A stretch of 64,000 nt of DNA from Thysanoteuthis rhombus (lineage: Eukaryota; Mollusca; Cephalopoda; Oegopsida; Thysanoteuthidae), in contig OY735211.1 in the NCBI GenBank assembly GCA_963457665.1, positions 37,706,217 to 37,770,216 on the forward strand, read 5' to 3'. Of the stretch, positions 1 through 9,839 are shown in pieces. The notes below the pieces were generated by a model. The model did not search any database and had not been told where the DNA came from. It saw nothing but the letters and a program-made list of their open reading frames with translations. Within the stretch, counting starts at the first letter, position 1, and each line of letters begins with the position of its first letter. The position numbers and the translations under genes were made by a program.

Positions 1-365
1 AGTCACCCAGGGTGCCAAATGCTGAGAGGTGTTTGCAATGAATTTGAGACTGTAGTTAAACTTTCCTAATGAAAGTGAACATTACGGATATAGATAAATT
101 CAACAGAAAAACAGTCAAAATATGAAAATTCCTTGTTGATTAGTAAGATTTTTCAGAGATTAATGCCTGAAATAGTTTGTTTTGGTTGTCGGAACTATTT
201 TATCTTACCTGATTATTGTAAAAAAAATTCCTCGGTGTTTATTTTTCTTATTCTGAAACATAATTGAATAATTATATTATTAAGAAATGGATATACAATC
301 CGACAGAAATGGTAAAAGATACTTTACATTTCTTTAAAACTCTTTTTGAAATCATCTCCGGCTAT
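1..365. other. Intergenic sequence, nothing recognised
   Basis: AT-rich sequence without an open frame of coding character. No repeat shared with the rest of the window was noticed. Confidence 0.5.
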
Positions 366-500
366 TACACGCTGGCCAGCCCCGTTTTTTCTTCGATTGT
401 TTATTCAATTTACGCTGTCTACGCCAAATGATACATTCACCGTGTTGTAACGGCAGACCATTTGAGGTATGATTTCAAAGTAATATAACGCATTAATAGT
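366..500 (+). repeat. SINE-like repeat, family B, copy 1
   Basis: This block is shared with 45838-46020 and 46524-46705. All three carry 'gccagcccc' or 'gcagcccc'-like text, then 'tgtttattc', 'caatttacg', a 'ccaaatgatacattcaccg' core and an end reading 'ttcaaagtaatataacgcat'. In the other two copies a tRNA-like B box (gttcgattcctgc) precedes the core, so I infer a tRNA-derived SINE with a conserved central domain. The head is degraded here. A short TA run follows, as in the other copies. Confidence 0.65.
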
Positions 501-928
501 ATATATATGAAAAAAAAAAATTAATAAGATAACACTGTGCTTTAAAGGTCTCCGAAGCTCTGTTTTCCCGGGGCCCTTGAAACCCTAGAGCCAATCCCGA
601 TTGTAGCTACCAAATGCCAAAATAATCATGATGAGCATTGTTCCTGTTAGTACGATCATCTATGCGCAATTTATTCGTTGATCTACATATAAGCTGTCTA
701 TCTAAATAAAAAATTAAACAGGAAATATTTATTTTTAATATTTCGACAAGTCTTACGATAATTGTGCCACCGACTTTTTAGCGTTCTTCTCTTTCTTAAT
801 CTTATTACGTATTAATATTTCATATTCGTTGGATTTTCATACCAGTAATATGGATATCGTTGATGATTAAGTGACAGAAATTCTCTCCGGGATTCCAACA
901 CTCTTGTTTGTATCATTCATTATCAAAT
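501..928. other. Intergenic sequence, nothing recognised
   Basis: AT-rich, with short homopolymers only. No coding signal was seen. Confidence 0.4.
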
Positions 929-1187
929 ACAATGTAGGGAAGTGGTCCCGATTTTAAAGCTTCACGCCCACGCACACTCGATGTTAAAAACGGTACACAA
1001 TAATGAAAAAAAAAAAAATGATTTAACGATCTGATTGATTCAAAGCAATAACAAAATAGTTCATGCATATACATCTGGTTTTCTTTAATGAATTCCTTTT
1101 TTCTTTTTATGCGCCGTTTTTAATACCAAGTGAGCGGAGATGTGAAACTTGACAATTTGCAATTGGGACCACCTTCCCTACATGTGC
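929..1187. mobile_element. MITE-like element, family M, copy 1
   Basis: The two ends are inverted copies of one another. The left end reads 'caatgtagggaagtggtccc' and the right end, in reverse complement, 'atgtagggaaggtggtccc'. Inside, both arms continue into a 'aaaaacggcgca'/'aaaaacggtaca' segment with a short A-rich spacer. Related copies are at 13760-13928 and 16748-16900. Length and structure fit a non-autonomous DNA transposon or foldback element. No transposase is present, so the superfamily is unknown. Confidence 0.6.
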
Positions 1188-1314
1188 CCAAGTAAATCAG
1201 AATTCGAAACCCGGCTTTTTATCCAGGTTCGAACATGGACTTCTGGCACTGGGATTTCGACCATAAAAGACTGACCTACTTGGTATAGCCAAACGCATTA
1301 TCATAAATGTGGGG

Positions 1315-1401
1315 CTCTCTGTGAGGATCGAATTCACTGCACACACCGCTGCTCTGTGTCTGTGAGACTAGATCGCTAACCCCTGCTCCACGTTGAGGCG
1401 G
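1315..1401 (-). repeat. tRNA-derived SINE, family A, remnant
   Basis: Read on the minus strand it begins 'gcctcaacgtggagcagggg', has an A-box-like 'ggttagcgatc' and a B-box-like 'gtgaattcgatcc'. This matches the family A head (GCCTTGCCGTGG...GGTTAACAAGC...GTTCGATTC) seen better at 44957-45050 and 16519-16628. Confidence 0.5.
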
Positions 1402-1982
1402 TTTTTTTTAAAGTTTAGTAGTATTGCTGCAGTTGCAACAGCAGCTGATTTATAAACGGTATTATCTGTGTCAAAAACTGCACTAGATCATGCACGTTAA
1501 TATAGTACAGTTCTGGAATTTTTTTCGCTAGTCCCCACCACGAAAACAAAAACTTCATAATTAGAGGGAATTGATATATCGAGTATATTCAGTTAGTTCC
1601 CCTTGACGTCTACTAGAAAAATCACAAAATGAAAAATTAGATATATAGATAAAAGAATTTTATGAATAAAACCCTGAACAATACCAAGTAATCATGAATT
1701 GACCTTAAAAGTTAAAATGTATTATATTGTTTTTCATCTAATATAGGTTGTCTTCCGGATTATTCTATACAAACCTTCCATTTATACGTTCTGTGGTAAA
1801 AATCATTTGATTCTTTTAATTTACACTTATATCAATTCTGAAGCAAAAAATCTCCAACTCAAATGTAAATTGAAAAATATCGTTCAGTAAACAGAATCTA
1901 AAACAAGTGGACGAAGAAAACTGATAATATATAAATCGGAAATCTGTATCAAATTATTCATGTATTTTTATTTCTCATATGA
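1402..1982. other. Intergenic sequence, nothing recognised
   Basis: AT-rich. No coding or repeat signal beyond short homopolymers. Confidence 0.4.
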
Positions 1983-2564
1983 ATGTCAGATTTTGACCCA
2001 ACCCGACCATCATTCGAGCCCTGCGCCTTCATCGATCCCCTCGATAATATAGACTCCCTGGGGAGACGATATCAACCACTTCGGTGACCCCTAGATTACC
2101 CCATTATAGCGTCACCAAACGGCCAGAATATTGGGTTTTGGGAAGGTCAAGATGATTGCAAGTTTGTCGATCCAAAGAAAGCTACGTTTCAGTTTAATTC
2201 ACAGAAATCAATTTTCAACCACAGTAGGTACAAGATCCAAGAAAAACGTCATTTTTAAACGAACGAGCAATTCATCGAACGGTGAAAATTGCTGATCTAC
2301 AGTGAAATCATGGGGTACCCGTTTCTTCACTTTGCCAATTTATGCCAGAAGTCTTCCGACCATTCTATGGGTTACCCCAGCTTTGCTCCCAACGCTCGAG
2401 TGTTTGTTCCTAGGGTGAGCTTTCACAGCAGCCCAAAATGCTACATCGACGAGTGGCGACTTGCGTCGACAAGCAAGGCCTCCACTTGGAAATTCAGATC
2501 ATTGGAAGTGAATTCCCAGAACCAGCAAGGTACAGTCCCTTCGGAAGCTGACTCCAGCCTGTAA
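1983..2564 (+). pseudogene. Broken reading frame with a PAM2-like motif
   Basis: One + frame runs from an ATG at 1983 to a stop after 2564, about 194 codons, with only three in-frame stops (near 2088, 2246 and 2283). The block is visibly more GC-rich than its flanks. From 2283 on it is open for about 93 codons. At 2379-2414 it encodes SFAPNARVFVP, which resembles the PAM2 consensus (S-x-L-N-P-x-A-x-x-F-x-P) that binds the MLLE domain of poly(A)-binding protein. A possible splice donor (AAG|GTACAG) lies near 2530, so part of it could be a real exon instead of a pseudogene. I do not recognise the protein. The frame is seen directly. The PAM2 reading is an inference from motif resemblance. Confidence 0.35.
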
Positions 2565-2569
2565 GCAAT

Positions 2570-3220
2570 CTTGATCTTAAGGATGACTGCGGAACCTGCA
2601 AAATCTTTTGTTCTACTTATCTTTATCTAAGTTCATATGAATGTTTATAACAGTGAAATAGAATTTTATTCGTAATTGCTTGGAAGCAACAATTCTGATG
2701 AAAGCAATATTTCTGGACCAACTGAGGGAAGCATTTTTTAAGCAATTGATTCAAAATACTGTGCTCGTGTGTTTGTAGTCATTTTAGATATTTGAAAACC
2801 TGGACAAGGCCGGCCATTCCTGTTAGTATATACATATATACAGCTTGATAGGTAAATAAGTAGCTTAGATTATTACGATATATCTATTTTTGTTATCATC
2901 GTCCTTTTTTTCTCCACCACATCCGATAAACCTTCCTTTTCATCTAAGAAACTTCAATTCTGTTCGACAATTGTTCAGCGCAAGTTCAGTTGATATTTCC
3001 TAAAATAAGGAAGGCCAAATCCTCTAAATAGTACGGTGTTGGAGTCAGTTGCGTGCCTTGAACCCCTAGTCAAAATATTGGATTTTACCCGAATTCGAAC
3101 GTCATCATATTCATGTTATGTATGTGTGTAACGCATTTTTATCAAAGTGTGTGTTAAAATTCTTCGTTTTTTCTTTGCTTCAAAACGTGAATATCGATAA
3201 ACAAGAATCAGAAGTTCAAT
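2570..3220. other. Intergenic sequence, nothing recognised
   Basis: AT-rich with no coding signal. Confidence 0.4.
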
Positions 3221-3224
3221 GAAG

Positions 3225-3510
3225 TGTCCACCACAAAGTTTCAACGTCACTATTGACGGATCTGGTGACCCTTATCAAGCTTCAAGTCTATCAGACTCAG
3301 ATCAACTCAGAGAAAATCGATTTTAAAACAAAGTTTTGAGCACTATCATTGCCAGATCATACAACACTGAGTGCAAGATTTCTTCTAAGTAAGAAGCATC
3401 TCATCATGAGACACCTTTTTACCAAGTTTCAAGTAAATCTGACTTAAAACAGCTGAGAAATAATAGGACCTACCGACGGACAGAGGGACAGAGCTTCTGA
3501 GAGAGAGGCA
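3225..3510. repeat. Degenerate two-unit repeat
   Basis: Two related units are visible: 'atcaagcttcaagtctatc' followed by 'agactcagatcaactcagag', and later 'accaagtttcaagtaaatc' followed by 'tgacttaaaacagctgagaa'. The block ends in 'accgacggacagagggacag'. It looks like an old interspersed repeat of unknown class. Confidence 0.35.
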
Positions 3511-3814
3511 AGGATGCCTCTAGAAAAAATCCATTAGTTGACGGAATTTTGAATCCTGGATCATCTCACAATTATTGAAAAGTAAAATATAGTATCAAAA
3601 ATGGTTACTGGTTTACAGTAACACTTCTCAGAAAGAGTGTGTGTATGGAAAAGTTTGGGTCAGGATTACAAGCACAAGCAGTACTAACAAAGATAACCCT
3701 AAAATATCAATTCCCATTGGTTATGTAAAAAAGTTAGGTCTGGTGATGACTAACACATAAATCTTCCTCTTCTGCATAGCAAGATGTTTTTTGTTATTGA
3801 TATTTATTTACGGA

Positions 3815-4205
3815 GCCTCGATCAGTTTGACATAAGGTCATAAGTGTGGAACACTCTCTCAGTATTGAATATCCACTGCAGTTGAAATGGTCTGCAAGAA
3901 TAGATTACTTTGCTTGTAACTGCTAGAAATTATTTTACTAGTAACTATTTCTCTTAGGCAAAGCACCCTTACTGATATTTATTTGCTGAGCTTAGTCTGG
4001 TACAAGGCCACAAACCTGGGACTCCCAGTGTGGGACCAACTCACTATGTTTATAGTGTGCAAGAAAAGTTTGCTAACCATTCCTCTACAGCATCCTTAAT
4101 TGATATAGTCTGGTACAAGGACACAAGAGTGTGGCACCCAGTGAACATTGAGCTTTGATGTAGTAATGGTCTCCCAGACTTGCTAGCCATAGCTCCAGAA
4201 TGAAG
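3815..4205 (-). repeat. Cluster of three decayed family A SINEs
   Basis: Three successive minus-strand remnants begin with variants of the family A tail: 'tttgacataaggtcataag', 'tctggtacaaggccacaa' and 'tctggtacaaggacacaag'. Each is followed by a tRNA-like head remnant such as 'gtttgctaaccattcctct'. They look like successive insertions or a degenerate tandem array. Confidence 0.45.
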
Positions 4206-4287
4206 AACTCAGGTCCTCTTGGAAATCTAGATTTCTCATGTGCACATTATAAACAACTTTAAATTATAACTAATGAAATTTATGTAT

Positions 4288-4797
4288 CCTTATTTTTTTT
4301 TAAATATAACTTCTGTCCCTTAATAGTAGTTACATATGCATATACATTCTGTACATGAAATGTACCAAATATTGTGGGACAAATTTAGAAAGAGGTCCAT
4401 CTTTGGCAACAGTATCAACATTGACAACTGTTCACCTGATCAGTACGAACATATTAGATTGATACAATACGAAGTGCGGAACTATCAAAAAGTATTTTGA
4501 TCATTTGCCCCAGATCTATGGTTATTTATGATTAAGCAAGCCTAGAAATACTTTGTGAGCTCTTGAAGTACTACTAACTGTACACCTTTCATCGCACTAA
4601 TTAAATGGCTTGCACATACACACACCTGCACAATGATATCTACTGAATAAGTTGCTCATAGATTTTGCTGAATGCAAGAGATTGAAGAGAACTCAACCAT
4701 GTAGGTCTGATCTCCAATCCCTTCCTTAACCTTTGGTCAGTTGATAATTTAGTTATCAGAATTTAGGGATTCCTCTTTGTGGGCCAACTCCTGTTTA
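4288..4797 (+). repeat. 500-bp direct repeat R500, copy 1
   Basis: This segment, beginning 'aaatataacttctgtccctt' and ending 'tgtgggccaactcctgttta', recurs in the same orientation at 11531-12038 with only scattered substitutions and a few indels (over 90% identical by eye). It contains no open frame and no recognised protein, terminal repeat or tRNA head. The class is unknown. It could be an interspersed repeat or part of a local duplication. Confidence 0.85.
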
Positions 4798-4799
4798 AA

Positions 4800-6060
4800 T
4801 GATAACTATTGAAATTTAGGCATCCTTGGGTGAAGTTTCAGATTCCTCACATCTAGCATGAAAAAAGTATTGTTTTATCCAAGAAGCAAAAAAAAAACAA
4901 ACCATTTTAATGTCTGATGAACTGCCATTTTCAGACACTCTTGCTTCAAGTTTTGAGAGAATTCAATGAAAAATATCTGTTGATTAGGGTTGGGGTCATC
5001 TGAAACACCGTGGAGATATTCTTGCAGACTTTTGTGAGAGTGACATGCTTCACTAAAAACAATGTACATCAAAGTTGATCAAATTTTTCCACATAAGTCA
5101 TATCATCACACAGATTTACCAGACTGCTTTTTTGTGAACCCCCCAACCCCAAAATAGAAAACCTCATTCGTTTCTCTGCCCTCCAAACCAAAAATCCCTC
5201 AACTAGTGGAAATTGATGTTTAGTTCATTCTATCTTATCAAAATAATAACTTACGATTGGGATTAAGTATTAGGATTAGGATTTTTGTGTTAGAGACTGA
5301 AAAAAAAAAGACTCTAATTGGAGACGATTTTGATCATAATGAAAATTATTTTCATGCAAGGGATTGAAGTTTGAACCTAGGTCAAAGCCATTTTTCATAG
5401 CCCACATCATGGCATTTTTCCGATCACCAAATTATCAGGGCACCATAATTTCCTCTAAGCTGTGTGCAGGCACACATTTTGCAACCAGTGCAAAAAAGGT
5501 TAGTTACCTAAAAAATGAAATGATTTTTCTTAGATAAGAAACTAAGGAACTTGTTCCGGTGAAAGAATCCACAGTTTCAAATGGGAGATAAGAGATATCT
5601 CCATTAGAAAAATTGTTACCTTAAGGTAGAAGAGTCCACAGTTACAGCTGGGGAAACATGAAAATTCATCCTGTTCATCCTATAAGTAGATTTTATTACT
5701 AGTTTCACTCCATCTCACTTCTCAATGATGGATAATTAGAAACAATTTCGAAAAAATAAAGTGTCAACTGTTAAAAAAATGACAAAAAGATGAATACCTC
5801 TAAAAATGATTTTTAGACAGCTAATGATGAGAATAATTATTTGTTAACTAAATATCTTCAGAAAATAAAAAAACCAGTTGGAAAACCATGATTTGGGGCG
5901 TAGAAACATCATGAATGCAAACTCATCACAGAGAAGTCAGCATGAATCTTCAAGCATGTGAGAACTAAGTGTATATGGTTTTTTTTTCATCTGAATTTCT
6001 GAGACAAGGAATTATCATGATTATAAACTAATTTACTTCAACTAGTGTCCTCATCTAGGA
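4800..6060. other. Intergenic sequence, nothing recognised
   Basis: AT-rich. The 65-codon minus-strand open frame ending at 4875 has no coding character. A short stretch at 4798-4826 imperfectly resembles 4262-4290, just outside the R500 copy. Confidence 0.4.
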
Positions 6061-6066
6061 TGTTAG

Positions 6067-6105
6067 GACCACGTTTCAGATGTTGCACCCTCTGGCCTTC
6101 ATCAG
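6067..6105 (-). other. Hammerhead-like core sequence (candidate)
   Basis: On the minus strand the block reads CTGATGA, then about 21 nt, then GAAACGTGGTC. These are the conserved residues of a hammerhead ribozyme: CUGANGA, GAAA, a minimal stem III and a GUC cleavage triplet. Stem II is weak (about three pairs with a wobble) and stem I is not obvious. It may be the end of an old Penelope-like element or a chance match. Confidence 0.25.
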
Positions 6106-6109
6106 GAGT

Positions 6110-7430
6110 CTTTTGTAGTCGGTAACCTATTGGGAATCTCAAACGAAACGCTTTATTCAATTCATAGTACGGACAGTCGTATGATACCAATCTGCTCCGA
6201 TGGATTAAATAAATCAGATGCTTTTCATTGCAACTACTCAGACAGTCACTTTATGGCCATTAATAGACATCATGGGGGTGGAGAAGGAAGAATTAACTCA
6301 TTTTTTTCATGAACAACCATAGAGTGATGGCCAGGGTAGTTGGAATGAAAAATAACCGAAATTAAGATGAAAGAAATACTAGTCAAAAACTGTAAGAAAC
6401 CGTAAACCATAACTGTCAAAAGGTTTCTTCAGTCTTCAAGACAGTCTGGCTGGCTGTGTATCACTTGTACAAGGTACATCAATGGATCAGAAGGGCTAAA
6501 AATTCAAACATTTACTCCTTATCAGAAAAAAACAGAGGTTTTCAAAATTTCTCCTTCAAATACTTTTCAGGGAGGGGGCTCAGTTTGCAATGTAAGTTTA
6601 TTTAAACTGAACCTTGGTTTGTGTTCACTTTTGTGTTTTTAAAATTCATACTATAGTGACCATAGCCCAACAAAAAGTTGAAGTAACATTCATTAATCAC
6701 CCTTTTCCAAATTCTTCTAATTGATTACCCCTAACTCAGCATGCAGCCAAAATACATTGGTTGCATGATGGTTTCTTTTCAGAGACTAACCAGACCTGTT
6801 TTCATTTTTCTGTCTCCCTCTGGCTGTGGAGACAACCTCTTCAGTGCGGAAGGCACCTTTCGCAGATACTGTGTCTCCAGTGAAGTCTGCATCTTCTTTG
6901 TACATGTGTTTCACATCAAGTCACTTCTGAAATCATTTGGACCCCCACTACATACTGCTTGACAGAAAAGTCCACTATCAAGTACACTAATCGCCTTTTT
7001 GACATTTCCACCCTCTTCTTTTACCAGACTTCATGAGATGTCATAAACCATTTTTGGAATTTAGTTTTGTTGACCATTCCTGAAACATTCTCTGGCTATT
7101 TTTATTCATTAACTTTTTTATCAAGTGGCCTGACTGAACTTCTGACCACAGCAGACATCAGCATAAGAGACCAGAATCGTTTGTACATGTGATATCTGAA
7201 ATAGAAAATAGAATCAACTAAATATTTACAAAGCTTAGCCAAGTTAAGGCAAAATATGGGAGAAGGAAATTCTGTCATGCTAATCTTCCAAAGTGAGAGA
7301 TCTTTAACTGGGCACCAAGACTGATCTCTCTGACGAGGATTGAACCCTCTGTTGAGAACTGAACTCATCAGACCACCAAATAAATCAACAAGATTAGTTT
7401 GTACCAGAGTAGACAATGAAAATACAATCT
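6110..7430. other. Intergenic sequence, nothing recognised
   Basis: Open frames of 60-104 codons here have no recognisable domain or coding bias. The stretch holds AT-rich sequence with no identifiable repeat. Confidence 0.35.
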
Positions 7431-8400
7431 ATTTTCAATTATTAGAGCACCCCAGTGTTCGTACTTCCTTCACACAAGGTCTCTCAGATATATACTTTAC
7501 TACTTGGTACTTCGTATACCTGCCTGGGTGGGTGTGCTGTCTAATGGTTTCCTATGTTTTTGATGGTGTTACAATCTGTAGATCTCAGCGTGTGAGGTGT
7601 AATTCAAACTCTGTTGTTGCTGAGCTTGTCAGAAGAACGATCTGTCTACCAATGTCATTGCTACTTGGTCTGGTGTTGTCTGTTCAGGTGCGGTGTTATT
7701 TTTGGTATAGTGGATTCTATGTGCCTTTCATCTGGCATTGTGTATCGATGAATGAGCATTTTAGAGGTTCCTCTAAATGTATGTTCTGTGGATTTGTTTT
7801 TTTCTTCGAAGAAGAAAGGGCTGCATATCCTCAGGGTTGAGGGTGTGAGATGAAGTTGAGGTGGTCATTTTTGTTGGTGGATTTGCAGTGAATGTTTAGA
7901 AGTAGGTTTGTCTGTTCTGAGCATTAGGGTGTCAAGGGAGGGGAGGTTATCATTTAATTATACCAGGTGTGTGAAATTTATGTCGGGTTGAGCCTGTCTA
8001 CCAAGTTAGATTGATTAGTATTGCTTGGCTAAATTAAGAGGGCATCATCAATGTATCAGAAATATGTCATTGTTTTTTCAAATAGGATGCATCTTAAAAG
8101 GGACCTATTCCAGGAACAGGCAAGCCAGAGCCCCCACTGAGAAGTAAACCCATAGGTAAGCTAAATTTTTGATTGTAGAGCTCAATCTTAAACTCAAAAT
8201 ATCATTGACCTGTGCACAGTGTACATATTTTGATGATTGTGTCTACAAGTAGGAGTAAATTTTTTCAAGTAGGTTATAGGTTTAAACTTTTCTCAACTGG
8301 CACATTGGTATATAGTGATTTAATGTCAACTCTGACAAAGGGATTTGTTTTTCATGCAGATCTTTTTAGTCTGCTTTATATATATATATCATATATATCG
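7430..8400 (-). pseudogene. Penelope-like reverse transcriptase, badly decayed
   Basis: Reading the minus strand in shifting frames gives the ordered landmarks of a Penelope-like retroelement reverse transcriptase: VDIKSLYTNVPVE (8292-8330), FKIELYNQKFSLPMG (near 8150-8195), the catalytic-type YIDDALLI (8032-8055), LPSLDTLM (7922-7948) and a CSPFFFEE-like piece (near 7800-7830). These correspond to fingers, palm and thumb in the right order. Many stops and frameshifts separate them, so the copy is dead. No GIY-YIG part was seen. Terminal repeats of a related type sit as a hairpin at 9515-9835. Family assignment rests on known PLE motif order. A second, better copy is at 59430-61190. Confidence 0.6.
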
Positions 8401-8457
8401 GGCAAATCACATCAAATTAGCTTCAGGAGAATCAGGATTCACCAGACAAAGCCTAAA

Positions 8458-8500
8458 CAGGGTAGAAACATGTTTGTGTAGCAAATCCTTACTCCATTAT
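8458..8500 (+). repeat. Short piece resembling family D repeat
   Basis: 'gaaacatgtttgtgtagcaa' matches the 3' part of the repeat at 56160-56280 and 58577-58695 (gaaacatgtttgtatagcaa). Confidence 0.3.
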
Positions 8501-8618
8501 AATTCAAGCTCTACTCTAAATCAGCTTTAAGTTTAATGCACCTTATGAAATAAACTCATTATATATTAGATATTGGTTTATATTACATTGTATCCCTGAT
8601 CTGTATTGCATATATTTT

Positions 8619-8623
<5 letters not shown>

Positions 8624-8690
<67 letters not shown>
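8624..8690. repeat. (CA)n(TA)n microsatellite
   Basis: About eight CA units run into about 27 TA units. Confidence 0.95.
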
Positions 8691-8691
<1 letters not shown>

Positions 8692-8729
8692 GGTATGTGT
8701 AGTGTAGTAGAGAAATTATAACTTCATTG

Positions 8730-9265
8730 CGACTGGCAGTTTTGCACTTCTAGGAGCAAAACTTGCAATACTGCTCTAATCATCCTAATATTCAGAGCTA
8801 AATTGAATGTATTATCATACTGATTGCTCTGAGTGAGCAACTAGAGCCGTATCATCTGCAAATGAAAGGTTCCCCACTAGTTTTATTGTAGTATTACTGT
8901 GAGCCTGGAGTTGCTTTGAAAACAGTGTAGGGGCCTGTTTCATAACATTTGAAATAGGGAAAGGTCTTGAGAGATCACAGCTGATTCTAACTCTGCCAGT
9001 TCCATCTTTACTGGTAATTTTGAAATGAGTTCAATTGCGGTTTCCTGTACCAGAGAGTTGGGGGCTAAACAGTGTGTGGAAGATCTCAAACCAACGGTTT
9101 AGTGTAGAGTTTTGGACTAGGTAACAAACGTCTCTGTAATATTGAACTAGAATGATTACAATTCCAAAATGCTGACTTTTCATGATGACTGCACTAAGTT
9201 TGTTTAATGAATAGGTGCAATGGTTTTTTGAAATGACTTCTGAAATATAGTTTTCACTAAGCAAC
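8730..9265 (-). pseudogene. LINE reverse transcriptase remnant
   Basis: On the minus strand the ordered pieces RWFEIFHTLF (near 9070-9105), QAPTLFS (near 8915-8937) and LSFADDTALVAHSEQS (8825-8868) match the typical order of non-LTR retrotransposon reverse transcriptases: a region before the RT, then the 'GVKQGCVLAPTLFS' box and the catalytic FADD box. Stops and frameshifts break the reading. No endonuclease part is visible. The clade cannot be fixed. It lies between two Penelope-derived pieces, so the neighbourhood is nested transposon debris. Confidence 0.55.
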
Positions 9266-9514
9266 TTCCCTACTCCCATGCATGTTAGACAATTTCTAAT
9301 ACCAAAATTTCTTTGTTTTCAAGTTAATTTATGTGAAGCAGCCATAATTTTGCATCACCTGAAAGAAAAAGATAGAGAAATGAAATTGAGAAATATCAAA
9401 GTTCAAATACAATGGTTTTAATCAAGTATTAATACAGTAAATCATTTCCAGGCCTACCCAGTATATTAAGTTCTACATATACAGAGGCACATACACAGAA
9501 TATTATGTATATTG

Positions 9515-9835
9515 ATGGAAATGACAACTGGAAAGGTGAAGAGAGAAAAACCTCAAGAGATATGTGTTCCATCTCAAGTATTTTTTTCTAATTCTTGGGG
9601 CATATTTTGATGCATTGCAATGGCGGCTACCTACTTCATCAGAGAAAAGTATTTGCAGTGGTTCACAGAAGAAAATTCTCTGTTTGCATGTTTTATGCTG
9701 AGAAGTTTCTGGAAGAAATGGCTGACCCCTGTCAAAATATGCCCATGGAATGATAAAATTTCTTTCGGCATATCACTTATCTCTTGAGGTTTTAACTTTA
9801 CCTTTCCAATTGTAATTTTCATCAACATTCTGTTG
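9515..9835. mobile_element. Penelope-type terminal repeats as an inverted pair
   Basis: The left arm (from 9517) reads 'gatggaaatgacaactggaa' and the right arm, reverse-complemented, begins 'gatgaaaattacaattggaa'. Both continue with 'acctcaagagat' and a 'gcatattttga' box. The same sequence type flanks the Penelope-like element at 59215-61350 and occurs alone at 44738-44890, so these are probably its terminal repeats. The two arms meet head to head with a spacer of some tens of bases, giving a foldback structure. Confidence 0.6.
9609..9642 (-). other. Decayed hammerhead-like core in terminal repeat
   Basis: The minus strand reads CTGATGA, then a stem-loop-like stretch, then GCAATGCATC. The first core box is intact here. 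The second, GAAA, has become GCAA. Sister copies at 59322-59356, 61221-61255 and 44789-44824 keep GAAA but have lost the GATGA part. Confidence 0.35.
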
Positions 9836-9839
9836 GATC

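Noticed and set aside
7340-7840. 166-codon + frame
   Set aside because: The minus strand of part of this region carries ordered Penelope RT motifs. The + frame has no recognisable content.
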